A stretch of 56,051 nucleotides of DNA, taken from assembly GCA_964473105.1 (NCBI GenBank), contig CAYYNQ010000055.1, forward strand, positions 1 to 56,051, given 5' to 3'. The notes beneath the pieces are model-generated. The model worked only from the letters and a program-made list of their open reading frames with translations. It was not told the DNA's origin and ran no database searches. The position numbers were made by a program, and so were the translations under genes. The stretch comes from CAYYNQ01 sp964473105. GTDB lineage: Bacteria > Sumerlaeota > Sumerlaeia > MVZB01. Of this stretch, positions 1 through 8,696 are shown in pieces; within the stretch, counting starts at the first letter, position 1; each line of letters opens with the position of its first letter.

Positions 1-272
1 TCGGTGCGAACGTGTATATCCTGACCAAGGAGGAGGGCGGACGTCACACGCCGTTTTTCAAGGGTTACCGTCTGCAGTTTTATTTCCGCACGACGGACGT
101 GACGGGGATGGTCCACATGCCCGAGGGCGTGGAGATGGTGCTGCCCGGGGACAACATCGAGCTTGAGGGCGAGTTGATCGGCCCGCTCGCAATGGAGGAG
201 GGTCTCCGCTTTGCGATCCGGGAGGGCGGCCGGACGGTTGGCGCCGGGGTGGTCAGCAAGATTATTGAATAG
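1..272 (+). CDS. tuf: Elongation factor Tu, C-terminal fragment (5' end outside window)
   Basis: This is the end of EF-Tu, the GTPase that brings aminoacyl-tRNA to the ribosome. Only about 90 residues are present, covering the last beta-barrel domain. Signature stretches are YILTKEEGGRHTPFF, FRTTDVTG, LRFAIREGGRTVGAGVV and the terminal SKIIE. The frame runs open from the window edge, so the start lies upstream. The gene is not followed by secE/nusG or by rpsJ, the usual tuf neighbours, but by an SGNH hydrolase. Identity is near certain; whether this is one of two tuf copies cannot be seen. Confidence 0.97.
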   Translation, partial: GANVYILTKEEGGRHTPFFKGYRLQFYFRTTDVTGMVHMPEGVEMVLPGDNIELEGELIGPLAMEEGLRFAIREGGRTVGAGVVSKIIE

Positions 273-346
273 GTGCCTGGACAAGGCCGGTTCCAACGGG
301 AGGAACTGGCGGATTCGTGCGCCTTTGTGTCCGGCGGAGCCCCTGC

Positions 347-1585
347 ATGTCTCATACAACTCCCGATCCTTTAGGCAATCCAGGAGTCGGCCAGAAAAGT
401 GACTCAAGCGGGTCACGAGTTATCATAAGGGAGGGCAGGAGATGGTTTGTCTTCCTGGCTATATTCCTGAGCCTGTGCCTTATCTGCTTCCTTCTCGAGA
501 CAGGTACGAGGGTTCTGACCCGTGCGGGCTGGACCCCGTTTGGTGATTGGGTCAAAACCGATGGAATCCGTTTCAAGCTGGATGATCGATCGGATGGAAT
601 GAATTCCCTTGGTTTCAGAGATCGTGAGCGGACCAAGGCGGGGGGGGGCAGCACATGGAAAGTAATCCTGTTAGGGGATTCTTTCGTATGGGGGGTTGTT
701 GATTATCCAAAAAACTTCCCATTTATCTTGGAAAAAAATCTAAATCAGCTGGGACCGGACCGGGAAATCGAACTGATCAACCTCGGTGTACCCGGATACG
801 GGCCCGTCGAATCATTGGAAATGTGGAAATCAATCGGGGTCCGGTATGACCCGGATTTCGTTATATACGGGTTCTTTTACGGGAATGACGTGACCGATAA
901 TCTTCCCGGAAGACAATACCATGCCGTCTTGGGTGAGAGGGTGCTTATCAAGCATGATTATCTCTGGAATCGAAGCCGCTTTCTGGCCTTGCTTTGCAAA
1001 CGTATTAAGGTATTTCAGTTCAGGATGGGCCATGACCTCGGAAATAAATTAGAAGGCATAGCAGAGGAAGACCTGATTGAACCCAGAAAATATTTCATGG
1101 GATTGTTGCACAAAAAAAATATTGGGTATTATGAACATTATTATAGGTATCTGGAAACCCAAATCAGGGAATTCAAGCGTTTTTCCGAAGAAACAGCCAG
1201 CCCGCTGATGGTCCTGAGATTTCCCGAGAAGGTGATGGTTGACCGTGCAACCCGTGAACGTGTCGCATCCGAGGCAGGGTATGACATGAAGGATATCGCC
1301 GTTACCAGGATCTGCAGGAAACTGGATTCGATCCTGGCGGATGCCGGGATTTCCTCACCGGAGGATGTTGTTTCGGGTGATATGACACCCATGATTGCTG
1401 GGTATCAGTACCGGGAGGAGCTTTACATTGAAAGCCACTGGAATGAACGAGGAAACGGTTTCGCGGCGGATGCCATGCTCGAGCCAGTTCACCGATTCCT
1501 GTCGGAGCAGGGAGTTCGCTTCAGGCGTCAACCCGGATCGCCAGACAGGAATGGCGGACAGGTTGATACCGGCGATTTTTTTTGA
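347..1585 (+). CDS. Membrane-anchored SGNH/GDSL-family hydrolase or O-acyltransferase-like protein
   Basis: The protein has 412 residues. A hydrophobic segment at about residues 32-51 should anchor it in the inner membrane with the catalytic domain outside the cytoplasm. The GDS block with the nucleophile is at 110-112 (ILLGDSFVWG), and the late HWNERGN block with the likely catalytic His is near 364. Both are SGNH hallmarks. The family contains esterases and carbohydrate O-acetyl-transferases or hydrolases; the substrate cannot be read from sequence. ATG 347 is preferred over the in-frame GTG at 317 because GGAG lies 7 nt upstream. It follows tuf by 74 nt. Confidence 0.8.
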   Translation: MSHTTPDPLGNPGVGQKSDSSGSRVIIREGRRWFVFLAIFLSLCLICFLLETGTRVLTRAGWTPFGDWVKTDGIRFKLDDRSDGMNSLGFRDRERTKAGGGSTWKVILLGDSFVWGVVDYPKNFPFILEKNLNQLGPDREIELINLGVPGYGPVESLEMWKSIGVRYDPDFVIYGFFYGNDVTDNLPGRQYHAVLGERVLIKHDYLWNRSRFLALLCKRIKVFQFRMGHDLGNKLEGIAEEDLIEPRKYFMGLLHKKNIGYYEHYYRYLETQIREFKRFSEETASPLMVLRFPEKVMVDRATRERVASEAGYDMKDIAVTRICRKLDSILADAGISSPEDVVSGDMTPMIAGYQYREELYIESHWNERGNGFAADAMLEPVHRFLSEQGVRFRRQPGSPDRNGGQVDTGDFF

Positions 1586-1687
1586 CCTGCCCATGGGATA
1601 GCATAGATTCCCCCCGGACCTCGGCTTGAGTTGCCTTCAAAACCGTGTCCTGCTAAATTGTAAATACCTGATAATATATAATTTAAG

Positions 1688-1722
1688 ATTAAATCCTTTA
1701 TGATTTCAGAAATGGATTTAAT
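1688..1722. promoter_or_regulatory. 9-bp inverted repeat upstream of the YugP-type protease
   Basis: The arms ATTAAATCC (1688-1696) and GGATTTAAT (1714-1722) are perfect complements separated by 17 nt, in the AT-rich gap after the SGNH gene and about 95 nt before the next start. It could be an operator for a dimeric regulator or a weak hairpin. No T-tract follows, so a terminator is less likely. The function is not established. Confidence 0.3.
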
Positions 1723-1816
1723 ATGGCATGTCCTTTGCATTATGATCCTGATGGGTATGGGTCGTGTATAGTTTTGGTTCAAGTTTCTGATATTTCAACG
1801 GAGGGCCGTAATTTAA

Positions 1817-2500
1817 ATGGTTTCTTATATCTTACTAGTGATGCTTCCCGGATTGATCATTTCCGGAATCGCAAGTTTCAGGGTCAAGGCTGCTTTCAGC
1901 CGTTACGGTAAAATTCAGACAACCTCCGGTATCACGGGTGCCCAAGCTGCCCATAAGATGCTTCAAGCCGCCGGTCTCGATCAGACAATACAGATTCAGA
2001 AGGTTAAAGGTTTTCTTTCCGATCATTATGACCCCAGAAAAAAGGTTGTTCGATTGAGTCCGGATGTTCATGACTCAAAAAGTATTGCTGCGGTCGGTGT
2101 GGCCTGTCATGAAGTCGGGCATGCGATCCAGGATGCCCGAAATTATGCCCCGCTTGTTTTGCGTAATGCGATGGTCCCGACCGCCTCCATCGGATCAAAT
2201 TTCAGTTATATCCTGATTATTCTCGGTTTGATTTTCCATTTTCCGGGATTGGCTATGCTCGGGCTGCTGCTGTTTGGAGCTGTTGTCCTCTTCCAGCTTG
2301 TTAACCTGCCCGTCGAGTTCAACGCATCGACCCGTGCCAGGGAACTCATGCCACGGCTGGGTATTATTGGGGGTCCTGTGGAGGCAGACGGCGTCAACAA
2401 GGTCCTGGGGGCTGCAGCGATGACCTATGTGGCTGCATTACTCACAGCGATGTTAAACCTCGTTTATTATGCCTGGCTAATTTTCGGCCGTCGGAATTGA
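1817..2500 (+). CDS. Zn-dependent membrane protease, YugP/DUF2268-like (Pfam Zn_peptidase_2 type)
   Basis: The 227-residue length is normal for the YugP family. An N-terminal membrane segment (about 2-20) is followed by the zinc-binding motif HEVGH at 98-102 (VACHEVGHAIQDA), where the two His bind zinc and Glu is the base. Two further hydrophobic segments lie near 130-165 and at the C terminus. VNLPVEFNAS and the final transmembrane stretch are typical of the family. Members are predicted membrane proteases whose substrates are mostly unknown. The 3' end overlaps the convergent PfpI-family gene by 59 nt. GGAGG lies 12 nt upstream of the ATG. Confidence 0.85.
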   Translation: MVSYILLVMLPGLIISGIASFRVKAAFSRYGKIQTTSGITGAQAAHKMLQAAGLDQTIQIQKVKGFLSDHYDPRKKVVRLSPDVHDSKSIAAVGVACHEVGHAIQDARNYAPLVLRNAMVPTASIGSNFSYILIILGLIFHFPGLAMLGLLLFGAVVLFQLVNLPVEFNASTRARELMPRLGIIGGPVEADGVNKVLGAAAMTYVAALLTAMLNLVYYAWLIFGRRN

Positions 2501-3071
2501 TTTCAAGGCCCAGTAATTCCAGGAATTCCGCCAGCCACACGGGGTGTGCCGGCCAAGCCGGTGCTGTCACCAGGTTTCCATCCACGTGCACCTGGTCCAT
2601 GGCAAGTTCCACATAAGTGCCCCCACACATCCCGATCTCAGGCCCTACTGCCGGATAGGCTGTGCAACTTCTCCCCTCCAGGATATTTGCCGCTGCCAAG
2701 ATTTGCACCCCGTGGCAGATTGCGGCAATCGGTTTTTGTTCAGCATCAAATTTTCTTATGAGATCCAGTATTTCCCGATTCAGACGCAGGTATTCCGGGG
2801 CGCGTCCCCCCGGGATCAGCAGGCCATCGTATTTGCCCGTCCTGACAGCAGAAAAATCCGCATTAATGGAAAAATTATGTCCGCGCTTTTCCGAATAGGT
2901 CTGATCTCCTTCAAAGTCATGAATGGCGGTTCGGACCGTATCTCCGGCCATTTTCCCCGGGCAGACGGCATCAACGTCAATTCCGGTCATCAGCAGGGCC
3001 TGGAAAGGCACCATGGCTTCATAGTCCTCGACATAATCTCCCACGATCATCAGAATTTTCGGGGTAATCAT
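2442..3071 (-). CDS. DJ-1/PfpI superfamily protein (class I glutamine-amidotransferase-like)
   Basis: This 209-residue Rossmann-like protein has the DJ-1/PfpI nucleophile elbow AAICHG, with Cys119-His120, and an acidic partner in GDYVEDYEA (Glu15 region). The superfamily includes deglycase/glyoxalase-like enzymes, peptidases and stress chaperones, so the activity here is open. A further in-frame ATG lies 20 codons upstream, but ATG 3069-3071 matches the family N terminus and has GAAGGG and AAGGAA just upstream. The last 18 or so residues (after LGLEI) come from the region antisense to the YugP gene and look like an extension beyond the conserved fold. Confidence 0.85.
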   Translation of the reverse strand: MITPKILMIVGDYVEDYEAMVPFQALLMTGIDVDAVCPGKMAGDTVRTAIHDFEGDQTYSEKRGHNFSINADFSAVRTGKYDGLLIPGGRAPEYLRLNREILDLIRKFDAEQKPIAAICHGVQILAAANILEGRSCTAYPAVGPEIGMCGGTYVELAMDQVHVDGNLVTAPAWPAHPVWLAEFLELLGLEINSDGRKLARHNKRGLTSL

Positions 3072-3127
3072 TGTTCCTTTTCCCTTCTGTAACGAATCAC
3101 ACCGCATCGGTGTGCAATAACACAGAT

Positions 3128-4534
3128 TCACTCCCTTCCATGCAAGAATATTTCTAGCAGCAGTGCGGGAACGTCAACAAGATTTTGCCGAATCACCCGG
3201 GTCCAGGGGACGGGGTCCTCGCGTGGCACCATTTTCGTCGAATATTGTATCAGTAGACCAAGGTTCCAGACTATCAGCATCGCCATACCTATTACAGCGC
3301 TGATTTTAAGCCTCTTTCTGCCGGAGTTTATCCAGGGTGCAATCCCCAGTGCAATGAATGGCAATGAACTGATGAAGAATCTGTTGCCGAATGATGCACC
3401 TCCCCACCAGATCGACCAGCAAGAAACCAGAATCCACTGCAGTGTCAAGCCGGCCATGATTATTCTGAAGATCATTGGATCATCAAAAATCGTTCGTCGC
3501 CATATTACCATCCCGACCAGCCCGCATAAAATCAGCGGGTGCCAAGCCAATACGCCCCCTCGTTCACTGAAAAGAACTTGTAATGCGTGGACAGGCCCAT
3601 GACTGAAGTAACCGTGTGAGTTACTCAGATAGGGGGTTGGGCCGCTGAACCAGGATCCATAAAGGACTTTCCAGCATGCCAACTGCGGAATAAATATCAC
3701 AAGGGCCGGGAGGATCAGGCAGGTTGTGTGCTGTATTTTTAGTCGATTGCGTCCTTCACCCGGCCGAACTCGAATTGAATCGGATTTCCCCGGGTATTTA
3801 TTATCGTGGAGCCCAGAGCCATGGATCCTGTATAAAAGTGCTCCTCCCAACGTTAGAACCCATGTGAGATCCTGATAACGCGTCATCAGGGCTAGGCTGA
3901 GCCAGATCCCACAACGGGACAGGTTAATCGGATCCGGTCGCTTCCATGCCTTTTCAAACTCGAGCATGCTGAGGGCAAGCAGACAGAAACTGACACCATG
4001 GGCCATGGATCCATGGGCGTAGATATAGAACCCAAGTGGTGTGGCCAATATCAACCCACCAACGGTGAGCCCGCAGGCAAAGATGGTCGCGTTCTGTCTC
4101 AATCTCCGGTATATCAGCAATAATCCGAGGCTTCCCCAGAAGGCGGTTGCATAACCCACCCCTTTTGCATCAATCCGGTGTCCATCGTCGGAATACCAGT
4201 CTTCCAAGTTTCCGGAAAATATGCGTCCCACGCCCACAAATGGAGACCAAAGGAGCGGAGCGCCAATGCCATAGCGGTTGCTCGGAAGCCCGGTGGCGGG
4301 ACTACGGGGTAAGTCTGCAAAACGATACGGGTATTTTTTCAATTGATCGTAGGCTTGGTATTGATTCTGGAAGTCAAGATCTCCGTCCGAGAATATGGAT
4401 GCAAGGTAGACAAAATATCCCACCCCGTCATTGCCGTGTATTGCAGGACTCGTGACGAAAAGAGCGGCAAGAAATAAAACACCCGCTGCAAGGAACATTT
4501 CCGTCTTGTTGATTGTCTGTGATGTTGAAAGCAT
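3128..4534 (-). CDS. Multi-pass membrane protein, GT-C glycosyltransferase-like
   Basis: The protein has about 468 residues and many hydrophobic segments. The early luminal motif NDGVGYFVYLASIFSDGDLD is followed by SNRYGIGAPLLWSPF and YAHGSMAHG. This layout is shared with the protein at 38548-40092 and is typical of GT-C enzymes that use polyprenyl-linked sugars. No specific donor or acceptor can be named. The frame stays open to 4714 and another ATG exists at 4579; 4534 is chosen because family-like sequence begins there and the upstream extension is polar and atypical. The gene is divergent from the cytochrome gene, whose start at 4585 leaves only about 50 nt for both promoters. Confidence 0.65.
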   Translation of the reverse strand: MLSTSQTINKTEMFLAAGVLFLAALFVTSPAIHGNDGVGYFVYLASIFSDGDLDFQNQYQAYDQLKKYPYRFADLPRSPATGLPSNRYGIGAPLLWSPFVGVGRIFSGNLEDWYSDDGHRIDAKGVGYATAFWGSLGLLLIYRRLRQNATIFACGLTVGGLILATPLGFYIYAHGSMAHGVSFCLLALSMLEFEKAWKRPDPINLSRCGIWLSLALMTRYQDLTWVLTLGGALLYRIHGSGLHDNKYPGKSDSIRVRPGEGRNRLKIQHTTCLILPALVIFIPQLACWKVLYGSWFSGPTPYLSNSHGYFSHGPVHALQVLFSERGGVLAWHPLILCGLVGMVIWRRTIFDDPMIFRIIMAGLTLQWILVSCWSIWWGGASFGNRFFISSLPFIALGIAPWINSGRKRLKISAVIGMAMLIVWNLGLLIQYSTKMVPREDPVPWTRVIRQNLVDVPALLLEIFLHGRE

Positions 4535-4584
4535 GTTAGCTTCGTGGTGACAGATGCGGAACCTGTTTTTAGAGGTCATGGTGA

Positions 4585-6105
4585 ATGATGGGAAAGAATA
4601 TTGCAAGCGGTCTGAAACTTGTTTTTTGGCCCTTGATATTATGGGGGGCGGTGGAATCTCATTCGGGTCCATCTGGTCAGATGAAGTCTGACGAACTTTC
4701 CATTCAGGGCGCACAGGCCCGGACGGACCATCTCGATGTATTCTTCACTGCAAGCCGTCAAAGTGAAATTAAACCGTGTGGTTGTCCCCAAAAAAAACTC
4801 GGCGGAGTCCAGTTCGAGTCGACCCTCTACAGTCAGGAGGCAGATGGGGGTGAGTTGAGGCTTGATGCTGGTGACTGGACCATTTTCGGTGTGCAGAAGG
4901 ATCCTGCGGCATCGATGAAAACACGCCGCCTGCTTGAATCCTTTCATTTGCTTGGATTTGATGCTGTCAATATCAGTTCAAACGATGCAGCAAACCGCTC
5001 GGGGTTCTTTGAATCAATCTCAGCCAAAATACCAGAAGTATGGGATTTCCTTGTCTCGGCCAATTTATTTCTACGGTCCGATCCCCAGAAACATGCCTTC
5101 AAGACACACCGTATTGTCGAACGGAACCTGGTCGGTGGCAGGCACGTCAGGATCGGTGTCATAGGGGCCTGTCTGGGTCAGTCTGTGGCAACAGGAAACA
5201 GTATCTCAAAGGGACCGGCGGCTGACATTGAAATCGGTGACTTCATTATCAAGTCACCGGCCGAACATATTGAATCCGTTCTTGAGATGATTTCCCCGAG
5301 GGTCGACCTGGTCATTCTACTGTTTGCCGGGGACAATGACTCTGCTGTACAGTTGGCAGAACGTTTTGCCACAATTACCTACCTGATCACGACTGCGGAG
5401 CTGACTGGGGAGGCTCAAAAACATGTATTCAATAACACACGACTGCTCAGCACGCCCTTTGAACAGGGAAAACGTCTCGGCAAGCTTGCTCTATTGAGAT
5501 CCAATCAGGGCGAGTGGCTGCCTGATGAACCTGCCATCACCCTGGATGTCTGGGCCGGGCTTGACCCCGATCCTGTTCTGCAGGACATGATAGACAACTG
5601 GACAGCCATCACGGTCGGCCTTGAATTGCCACGCCCGGAAAAACCGAATCTTCTGTACGCAGGATCTTATCGATGTGGATTATGTCACGAGGCTGAGGCC
5701 AAGGACTGGAAGTTGACGGCACATGCCACGGCCCTTGAAACGCTAATCGGTCAGGGTCAGCAGTATAACCCGGAGTGTCAGAAATGTCATACGACCGGGT
5801 TCAGGCATGGAAACGGATTTTGGGGTATCTCCGACCATGACAGCCGATTCTTCCACGGTGTCCAGTGTGAATCCTGTCACGGCCCTTCAAAGGTTCATGC
5901 CGATGCAGAGCAGCAGATCCGGTCTGGAGCAGAGAAATGGATGGCCCCGGAGGATTTCGAAAGACTTGTCGCGAAGGCAAAATCAAACCTGCCACCAGTC
6001 AGGGTTGACAAACAATCCTGCACTCAATGTCACGATGCTGACAACGACGCCGGGTTTATATACCTTGATGAATTAAAAAAGATCGACCACATTGCCGGTA
6101 ACTGA
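4585..6105 (+). CDS. Secreted tetrahaem cytochrome c554-like protein fused to a metallophosphatase-like domain
   Basis: The 506-residue protein begins with a signal peptide (about 1-27). The N-terminal half has the IKPCGCPQKKLGGV signature seen in 5'-nucleotidase-like domains that precede c554 cytochromes. The C-terminal part has four CxxCH haem sites at about 364-368 (CGLCH), 398-402 (CQKCH), 428-432 (CESCH) and 479-483 (CTQCH), in the order typical of cytochrome c554 family proteins. It should be a periplasmic electron-transfer protein. The canonical metal-binding DxH and GNHD motifs of active 5'-nucleotidases are not visible. GAGGT lies 8 nt before the ATG. The gene stands alone, converging on SOD across a shared hairpin. 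Confidence 0.85.
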   Translation: MMGKNIASGLKLVFWPLILWGAVESHSGPSGQMKSDELSIQGAQARTDHLDVFFTASRQSEIKPCGCPQKKLGGVQFESTLYSQEADGGELRLDAGDWTIFGVQKDPAASMKTRRLLESFHLLGFDAVNISSNDAANRSGFFESISAKIPEVWDFLVSANLFLRSDPQKHAFKTHRIVERNLVGGRHVRIGVIGACLGQSVATGNSISKGPAADIEIGDFIIKSPAEHIESVLEMISPRVDLVILLFAGDNDSAVQLAERFATITYLITTAELTGEAQKHVFNNTRLLSTPFEQGKRLGKLALLRSNQGEWLPDEPAITLDVWAGLDPDPVLQDMIDNWTAITVGLELPRPEKPNLLYAGSYRCGLCHEAEAKDWKLTAHATALETLIGQGQQYNPECQKCHTTGFRHGNGFWGISDHDSRFFHGVQCESCHGPSKVHADAEQQIRSGAEKWMAPEDFERLVAKAKSNLPPVRVDKQSCTQCHDADNDAGFIYLDELKKIDHIAGN

Positions 6106-6185
6106 GGAACGGCAAGAGGGGCTCACACCAGACTTACAGAGTGGACGGTCCGTCTGCTCTTGTCCCATATTTGTATCCAGACAGT

Positions 6186-6214
6186 TTCCTGATAATCCCG
6201 GGGTTTATCAGGAA
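6186..6214. terminator. Hairpin between convergent cytochrome and SOD genes
   Basis: TTCCTGATAA (6186-6195) and TTATCAGGAA (6205-6214) form a perfect 10-bp stem with a 9-nt GC-rich loop. The element lies between two convergent genes and overlaps the SOD stop codon, as expected for a bidirectional terminator. The flanking T-tract is poor, so termination efficiency is uncertain. Confidence 0.55.
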
Positions 6215-6813
6215 TCCTTCAGGCGGCGGTTGACTTCATCCCAGTTGATTACATTCCAGAATGCGGCGATATAGTCGGGACGACGGTTCTGGTAGTTCAG
6301 ATAGTAGGCATGTTCCCATACATCCAAGCCCAATATCGGTGTCTGGCCGTTGCTGATCGGGTTGTCCTGGTTGGCTGTGCTGGTGACCTCGAGTTTGCCT
6401 CCGCTAACCACCAGCCAAGCCCATCCACTGCCAAAACGGGTGGCGGCCGCATTCCCGAATGCCTGCTTGAAGCTTTCAAAATTACCAAATGCGCTGTTGA
6501 TACCGTCTGCGACATCACCTCTCGGGTCACCTCCGCAATTTGGCCCCATGATTGTCCAGAATATATTGTGGTTGAGAATCCCTCCGCCGTTGTTACGCAC
6601 TGGCCCGCGTATGGGTTCAGGGACCGAATTGATATTGGAGATCAGATCCTCGATATTTCTTGATTCCAAGTCCACGGATCCCTCGATTGCGGCATTGCAT
6701 TTCGCAACATAGGCAGCGTGATGCTTGTCATGGTGGATTTCCATCGTTCTGGTGTCAATGTGCGGTTCCAGTGCGTTGGTGGGGTAAGGAAGCGGTGTCA
6801 ATTCATAAGCCAT
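6208..6813 (-). CDS. sodA: Superoxide dismutase, Mn-type Fe/Mn family
   Basis: This 201-residue enzyme dismutates superoxide to oxygen and peroxide. The metal ligands are visible as His27 (EIHHDKHH), His82 (LNHNIFW), Asp164 and His168 (DVWEHAYY). STANQDNP places Gln149 where Mn enzymes carry it, whereas Fe enzymes usually have a His or Gln elsewhere with SNAGNP, so manganese or cambialistic use is most likely. There is no signal peptide, so it should act in the cytoplasm. Two ATGs lie 6 nt apart; the second is chosen because GGAGG sits 9 nt upstream, whereas it is only 3 nt from the first. The gene is single, without a visible peroxide-defence partner. Confidence 0.96.
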   Translation of the reverse strand: MAYELTPLPYPTNALEPHIDTRTMEIHHDKHHAAYVAKCNAAIEGSVDLESRNIEDLISNINSVPEPIRGPVRNNGGGILNHNIFWTIMGPNCGGDPRGDVADGINSAFGNFESFKQAFGNAAATRFGSGWAWLVVSGGKLEVTSTANQDNPISNGQTPILGLDVWEHAYYLNYQNRRPDYIAAFWNVINWDEVNRRLKDS

Positions 6814-6822
6814 GGTCATGGA

Positions 6823-6827
6823 CCTCC
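6823..6827 (-). promoter_or_regulatory. Shine-Dalgarno GGAGG deciding the SOD start
   Basis: On the minus strand GGAGG is 9 nt from the ATG at 6811-6813 and only 3 nt from the ATG at 6817-6819, so it favours the shorter SOD protein beginning MAYEL. Confidence 0.7.
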
Positions 6828-7064
6828 TTCTCTAATCCGGCTTTATCGTCCATATCTCTGCCGGGAGCTTGTGACTCATTTAGGAGACCCCATTCTACCC
6901 TGAACTCATGTCCTGTCAAGAAATTCGGGCCAATCCCTGAAAGTGCCGTCAGGCCGGGGCCTGAAGAGTTCCAGACAAATTCCTTCAATTCCACGCCCGG
7001 CTCGGCTAATCTGATCCGTCCGAGACCGGCATTGAAAATAGTTCACAAAGGTTATCTTTTTGCA

Positions 7065-8630
7065 ATGACCAGCCCTGAAAAATTCTATATCACCACGGCC
7101 ATACCCTACGTCAACGGGGATCCCCACATGGGCCATGCACTGGAATATATCCAGACCGATGTCTCGGCCCGCTATCACAGTCTGAAGGGCCGGGATGTGT
7201 TTTTTCTCACGGGTACGGATGACAACAGCCTGAAGAATGTCCAGGCGGCCGAGGAGGAGGGGATCTCCACGGCCGAGCTTGTCGAACGCAATACACGGGT
7301 ATTCATGCAATTGTGCAGAGAATTGAACCTGACAAACTCTTCCTTCGTGCGCACGATGCAGCCCGGGCATTTTCAGGGTGTCCAGAAGCTGTGGTCCGCA
7401 TGCAATCCGGATGACATCTACAAGAAATCTTATGAGGGCCTCTATTGCGTCGGATGTGAAACATTTTACAGGGAGAGTGAACTAGATGCCGGCAAGTGTC
7501 CGGAACATCTAGTTGCCCCGGATAAGGTCCGCGAGGAAAATTATTTCTTCAGGCTGTCGAACTACCAGGAAAAACTGGAGGAATTCATAACATCGGATGC
7601 CTACCGCATTACACCCGAGACCAGGAAAAATGAGGTTCTGAGCTTCATTCGCTCCGGTCTCCAGGATTTCTCCATATCACGCTCACAGGCTCGTGCAAGA
7701 GGTTGGGGAATTCCCGTGCCCGGTGATGATGAGCAGGTGATCTATGTCTGGTATGATGCCTTGGGCAACTACATCACCGGCATAGGATATGGACAGGATA
7801 AGGACTCGCTGGATAACGCAAGCTACCGGGAGTTGTGGCCTTGTGATGTCCACTGTATTGGGAAAGGGATTATTCGCTTCCACGCCGTCTATTGGCCGGC
7901 GATGCTCCTTTCTGCAGGTCTGCCCCTGCCGAAAAAGTTATTTGTTCATGGCTATATCACGATCAACGGGCAAAAGATGTCCAAGAGCCTGGGTGCCGTG
8001 GTTGATCCATTCGGCCAGATCAACCAGTTCGGGGCGGAGACAATCCGGTTCTACATGACAAAACACATATCACCCTTTCAAGATGGGGATTACAGCGTAT
8101 CGGGACTTGAGGAGGCCTATACGGCCGATCTTGCAAATGGCATCGGAAACCTCCTTAGCCGTTCACTGGCGATGGTTGAAAAACATGGGAAAGGAGAGAT
8201 CAATCCAATGCCGTGCGGCAGTCCTGCCGAAACCATTATCCGACGGAATTTCGAGGAAATCTTCGTGGATTACGACCGCTTGATGCCCGAGTTTGAGTTT
8301 TCACAGGCCATGATGAGAATCTGGGAAGGTGTTGCCTCACTTGATCGCTATATCAATGAAAATGCGCCATGGAAAATGGCAAGGGAGGAGGGGAGCCAGG
8401 AAGACCTGGCTACGGTCCTATATGTCCTGTGTGAAGGATTGAGGATGATTGGCTCACTGATTTCACCGGTCATGCCCGACACTGCGAATGAAATCTGGAG
8501 GAGGTTGGGGATGGAGCAGGTTGTTTCCGATATACCTTGGGCGATTCAAAAACAATGGGGGCTGTTAAAAACAGGAATGAAGGTAGACAAGGGGCAGCCC
8601 CTTTTCCCACGGCTGGAAAAACAGGATTGA
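7065..8630 (+). CDS. metG: Methionine-tRNA ligase
   Basis: This 521-residue class I synthetase charges initiator and elongator tRNA-Met. The HIGH-type motif is HMGH at 21-24 and KMSKS is at 304-308. A single zinc-knuckle-like insert carries CVGC and later CPEH, which marks the short one-knuckle form. There is no C-terminal tRNA-binding (TRBD) extension. ATG 7065 begins exactly where the family N terminus starts (YITTAIPYVNGDPHMGH); the open frame upstream reads antisense to the SOD gene and has no family similarity. The ribosome-binding site is weak. surE follows after 66 nt in the same direction. Confidence 0.97.
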   Translation: MTSPEKFYITTAIPYVNGDPHMGHALEYIQTDVSARYHSLKGRDVFFLTGTDDNSLKNVQAAEEEGISTAELVERNTRVFMQLCRELNLTNSSFVRTMQPGHFQGVQKLWSACNPDDIYKKSYEGLYCVGCETFYRESELDAGKCPEHLVAPDKVREENYFFRLSNYQEKLEEFITSDAYRITPETRKNEVLSFIRSGLQDFSISRSQARARGWGIPVPGDDEQVIYVWYDALGNYITGIGYGQDKDSLDNASYRELWPCDVHCIGKGIIRFHAVYWPAMLLSAGLPLPKKLFVHGYITINGQKMSKSLGAVVDPFGQINQFGAETIRFYMTKHISPFQDGDYSVSGLEEAYTADLANGIGNLLSRSLAMVEKHGKGEINPMPCGSPAETIIRRNFEEIFVDYDRLMPEFEFSQAMMRIWEGVASLDRYINENAPWKMAREEGSQEDLATVLYVLCEGLRMIGSLISPVMPDTANEIWRRLGMEQVVSDIPWAIQKQWGLLKTGMKVDKGQPLFPRLEKQD

Positions 8631-8696
8631 TCCCAATCCCAAAGGCTCGCCTCCCAGGTCCTGTATATCCCGCAAATAATGTGAAATCCCAAGCTG

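Noticed and set aside
2544..3092. A 182-codon plus-strand frame opposite the PfpI-family gene
   Set aside because: It is a shadow of the real minus-strand gene, with no family features.
4535..4714. N-terminal extension of the GT-C-like protein at 3128
   Set aside because: It would read through the divergent cytochrome start and is a polar, Pro-rich stretch unlike the family; ATG 4579 remains possible.
6660..7064. N-terminal extension of metG by 135 codons
   Set aside because: It is antisense to the SOD gene and its leader, and the MetRS family N terminus begins at 7065.
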